Shown here: one piece after another, positions 15,277 to 16,789 of the stretch
Layout: each line of letters starts with the position of its first letter
Numbering within the stretch: the first letter of the stretch is position 1
Assembly: GCA_902790885.1 (NCBI GenBank)
Contig: CADATR010000026.1
Coordinates: 1 to 16,789 of the forward strand
DNA: 16,789 nt
DNA from: an uncultured Eubacteriales bacterium
GTDB lineage: Bacteria > Bacillota_A > Clostridia > Peptostreptococcales > Anaerovoracaceae
Reading direction: 5' to 3'
Notes under the pieces: model-generated
The model's database searches: none
What the model was told of the DNA's origin: nothing
The model's input: only the letters and a program-made list of their open reading frames with translations
Program-made: the position numbers and the translations under genes

Positions 15277-15325
15277 TCCGGCAGAAGAAGTTCTGCCGGA
15301 GAGCGTTTTCCGTACAGGATACGCT
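15277..15325 (-). promoter_or_regulatory. Two-hairpin leader of uraA (candidate attenuator)
   Basis: The first hairpin in the RNA (15325-15302) pairs AGCGT with ACGCT and UCC with GGA around UGUAC, with unpaired A residues between. The second (15300-15277) is a perfect ten-pair stem UCCGGCAGAA/UUCUGCCGGA with a four-base loop, but no T-run follows. The first loop (AUCCUGUACGG) partly resembles the PyrR-binding consensus ARUCCNGNGAGG, with mismatches at the GA. Uracil permease genes in Firmicutes are often PyrR-controlled, so this is a reasonable but unproven reading. Confidence 0.45.
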
Positions 15326-15343
15326 GCTCAACACATTAAAGTC

Positions 15344-15373
15344 ATTATATATAAGCGCAGAGGACTCTGACAA
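15344..15373 (-). promoter_or_regulatory. Promoter of uraA
   Basis: On the minus strand, TTGTCA (complement of 15368-15373, 5/6) and perfect TATAAT (complement of 15344-15349) are 18 bp apart. Transcription would start near 15337. Confidence 0.8.
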
Positions 15374-15432
15374 TAGAAAAAAACACAATATCTTGTATTA
15401 AATAAAAGAAAAAAGTGGTATTATTCACATAT

Positions 15433-16596
15433 ATGGATAAGGTAATTGACGATAAAACTTTACAGGAAGCGAAGGAAAAACTTGCCTGCCACATAGAGCC
15501 TCCTAAGCAGAAGGCTCAGATTTCTGATGCGCAGACAGGCAAGGTGCTCCTTACGCAGATGACTTCTGCAGGCGGATGAGGCGCTAAAATAGGGCCGGGA
15601 GTCCTGTCGAGTCTTTTGGCGGATCTGCCGAAAATAAGCGATCCGCGCATTCTGGTCGGCTTTGAAAGCAGCGATGATGCATGCGTTTACAAGGTGACTG
15701 ATGATATAGCTATCATAAATACTGTGGATTTCTTTCCGCCTATAGTCGATGATCCGTACATGTTCGGACAGATAGCTGCCGCGAATGCTCTGAGCGATGT
15801 CTACGCGATGGGAGGGCAGCCGAAGCTGGCGATGAACCTTCTGACTTTCCCTAACGGAAAGCTTCCTCTCGATGCGGTCAAGGGCATACTCGAGGGCGGC
15901 AACGATAAGGTCTGCGAGGCCGGAGCGACGATAGTGGGCGGTCACAGCATAGATGACAAGGAGCCTAAGTACGGTCTTTCCGTGACCGGATTTGCTCATC
16001 CTGATAATATACTCAGCAACAGCGCGGTCGCAGGAGACCTTCTTGTGATCACCAAGAAGATCGGAACGGGGGTGCTTACGACTGCTGCAAAGGTAGATCT
16101 TCTCAGCGAAGAGGAGAATGCCGAGATAGAGTCTGTCATGGCCTTCCTTAATAAATACGCCTGGGAAGCCATGCAGGGAGTTAAGGTTGACGGATGCACG
16201 GACATCACCGGTTTCGGCCTTATGGGGCATGCTGCCGAGATGGCCAGGGCAGGAGGGGTGACACTGGAGCTCTACAGCCATAAGGTGCCTGTATTCCCGA
16301 AGGCCCTTGAGATGGCTTCCATGGGTATCATACCTGCGGGTGCGTACCGCAACATGGATTATGTAGGATCCGAAGTCATGGAATTCCTGTCGAAAGATCC
16401 TGACAGGGATCCTCAGCTCAGAGCTCTTATCGACTGCCTGTATGATCCGCAGTCATCCGGAGGACTGCTTATAGCCGCGAAAGAAAGCGAGATACCGCGG
16501 CTCACGGAGCAGCTCGGCGAAAGGGGCTGCGAGACTGACGTCATCGGATATTTCAAGCCGCGCAAGGGAAGATTTTCTATAGAGATCCATGACTGA
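15433..16596 (+). CDS. selD: Selenide, water dikinase (selenophosphate synthetase), selenocysteine-containing
   Basis: SelD makes selenophosphate from selenide and ATP, the selenium donor for selenocysteine synthesis. Reading frame 15433-16596 contains a TGA at 15577-15579 (codon 49) within MTSAGG-U-GAKIGPGVL. It falls exactly where SelD proteins have their catalytic Cys or Sec (E. coli Cys17), and the catalytic Lys follows as K52. Downstream come SDDACVY (80-86), NALSDVYAMGGQP, GGHSIDDKEPKYGLSVTG, and DPQSSGGLLIA, all typical of SelD. Translated with Sec, the protein has 387 residues. A SECIS-like hairpin follows the UGA. The start is uncertain: ATG 15433 has no good Shine-Dalgarno site and gives about 30 residues more than usual, while GTG 15544 gives a family-length N-terminus but also a weak site. 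A caller that treats TGA as stop would begin the protein near 15616 and lose the active site. Confidence 0.92.
15577..15621 (+). promoter_or_regulatory. Sec codon and bacterial SECIS-like hairpin in selD
   Basis: After the UGA (15577-15579), CGCUAAAA (15582-15589) pairs with UUUUGGCG (15614-15621) with one U-G, and UAGGGC (15590-15595) pairs with GUCCUG (15601-15606) with two wobbles. This leaves a CGGGA apical loop (15596-15600) and a 7-nt bulge on the 3' side. The first loop G lies 17 nt after the UGA, within the range I recall for bacterial SECIS elements, which bind SelB. Confidence 0.75.
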
Positions 16597-16602
16597 ATAG
16601 CT

Positions 16603-16639
16603 AAAAACGGTGTTCCGCAAATGGAGAACACCGTTTTTT
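16603..16639. terminator. Bidirectional terminator between selD and the lysR-like gene
   Basis: AAAAACGGTGTTC (16603-16615) pairs perfectly with GAACACCGTTTTT (16626-16638) around a 10-nt loop. T-runs occur on both strands, so it can end selD and the convergent minus-strand gene. Confidence 0.9.
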
Positions 16640-16662
16640 AGTGATTCTGATCTGCCCGATGT

Positions 16663-16789
16663 TTACCTGTCCTTTATGCCGGCTTTCACATAATTGCTGA
16701 ATGCATCGGCGGCAAGGGAGAACGAGGTATTCCTGAGGTTTATCATGTAGAATGTGCGGTCGTCGTTGAAATCCTTGATATCGACGGTC
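16663..16789 (-). CDS. Probable LysR-type regulator, C-terminal end (partial)
   Basis: A minus-strand frame runs in from the window edge to a stop at 16663-16665, giving 41 residues that include RTFYMINLRNTSFSLAADAF and end YVKAGIKDR. A Phe-Tyr-x-(hydrophobic) strand, then Ser-x-Ala-Ala-x-x-Phe and a closing amphipathic helix, is the usual end of LysR-family effector-binding domains. The DNA-binding domain lies outside the window, so the family call is tentative. It is convergent with selD and shares the terminator at 16603-16639; its targets are unknown. Confidence 0.5.
   Translation of the reverse strand, partial: TVDIKDFNDDRTFYMINLRNTSFSLAADAFSNYVKAGIKDR

Noticed and set aside
15277..15300. 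Perfect hairpin in the uraA leader as a standard terminator
   Set aside because: The minus-strand sequence after the stem is ATCTCATTCC, with no T-run.
15460..16281. 273-codon open frame on the minus strand opposite selD
   Set aside because: It lies fully within selD on the other strand and shows no recognisable domain or start signal.
15616..16596. selD as a 326-residue protein starting at a TTG near 15616
   Set aside because: This start is only the result of treating the TGA at 15577 as a stop. It loses the catalytic Sec and Lys, while coding in the same frame continues upstream.
1..16789. CRISPR arrays, insertion sequences or prophage genes
   Set aside because: No regularly spaced direct repeats, transposase, integrase or phage structural genes were seen.

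Overview
The window looks like chromosomal DNA of an anaerobic Bacillota (class Clostridia), of roughly even GC. Shine-Dalgarno sites are mostly strong, promoters are sigma-A type (TTGACA-like with TATAAT), intrinsic terminators are clear, and rpsT-lepA-hemW is a Firmicutes-style gene order. A solo butyrate kinase, a UGA-containing selD and a PutP-type transporter fit an amino-acid-fermenting, selenium-using anaerobe. That lifestyle is inference; genus and family cannot be fixed from this sequence.

Layout. 1-160: 3' end of an exodeoxyribonuclease III gene. 285-625: rpsT with its own promoter and terminator. 662-5325: a probable lepA-hemW-glpK operon ending in a perfect stem terminator. 5361-5522: a tRNA-Glu(CTC) transcription unit. 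5698-7737: a two-gene unit, first a protein I read as a diverged, methyltransferase-less relative of the HaeIII restriction endonuclease family, then a YitT/DUF2179 membrane protein. 7738-8154: an AT-rich regulatory stretch with a strong promoter and a possibly structured leader for putP (8155-9669). 9802-11112 (minus) and 11323-12522 (plus): a DUF1015 protein and a class I aminotransferase, divergent around an 18-bp palindrome. 12525-12610: stacked inverted repeats and a shared terminator between the convergent aminotransferase and butyrate kinase genes. 12645-13790 and 13902-15233 (both minus): buk and uraA, separated by a terminator; uraA has a promoter and a two-hairpin leader. 15433-16596: selD, read through an in-frame UGA (Sec49) followed at once by a SECIS-like hairpin. 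16663-16789 (minus): end of a probable LysR-type regulator.

Most genes are housekeeping or nutrient handling: translation (S20, LepA, tRNA-Glu), heme-chaperone-type radical SAM protein, glycerol phosphorylation, proline and uracil uptake, amino-acid transamination, acid formation with ATP gain, and selenophosphate supply. The two points most worth following are the selenoprotein SelD, which conventional gene calling would truncate, and the orphan HaeIII-like protein, whose conserved scaffold segments are kept while the motif that follows the catalytic lysine is rewritten. No transposase, CRISPR array or prophage gene was seen.
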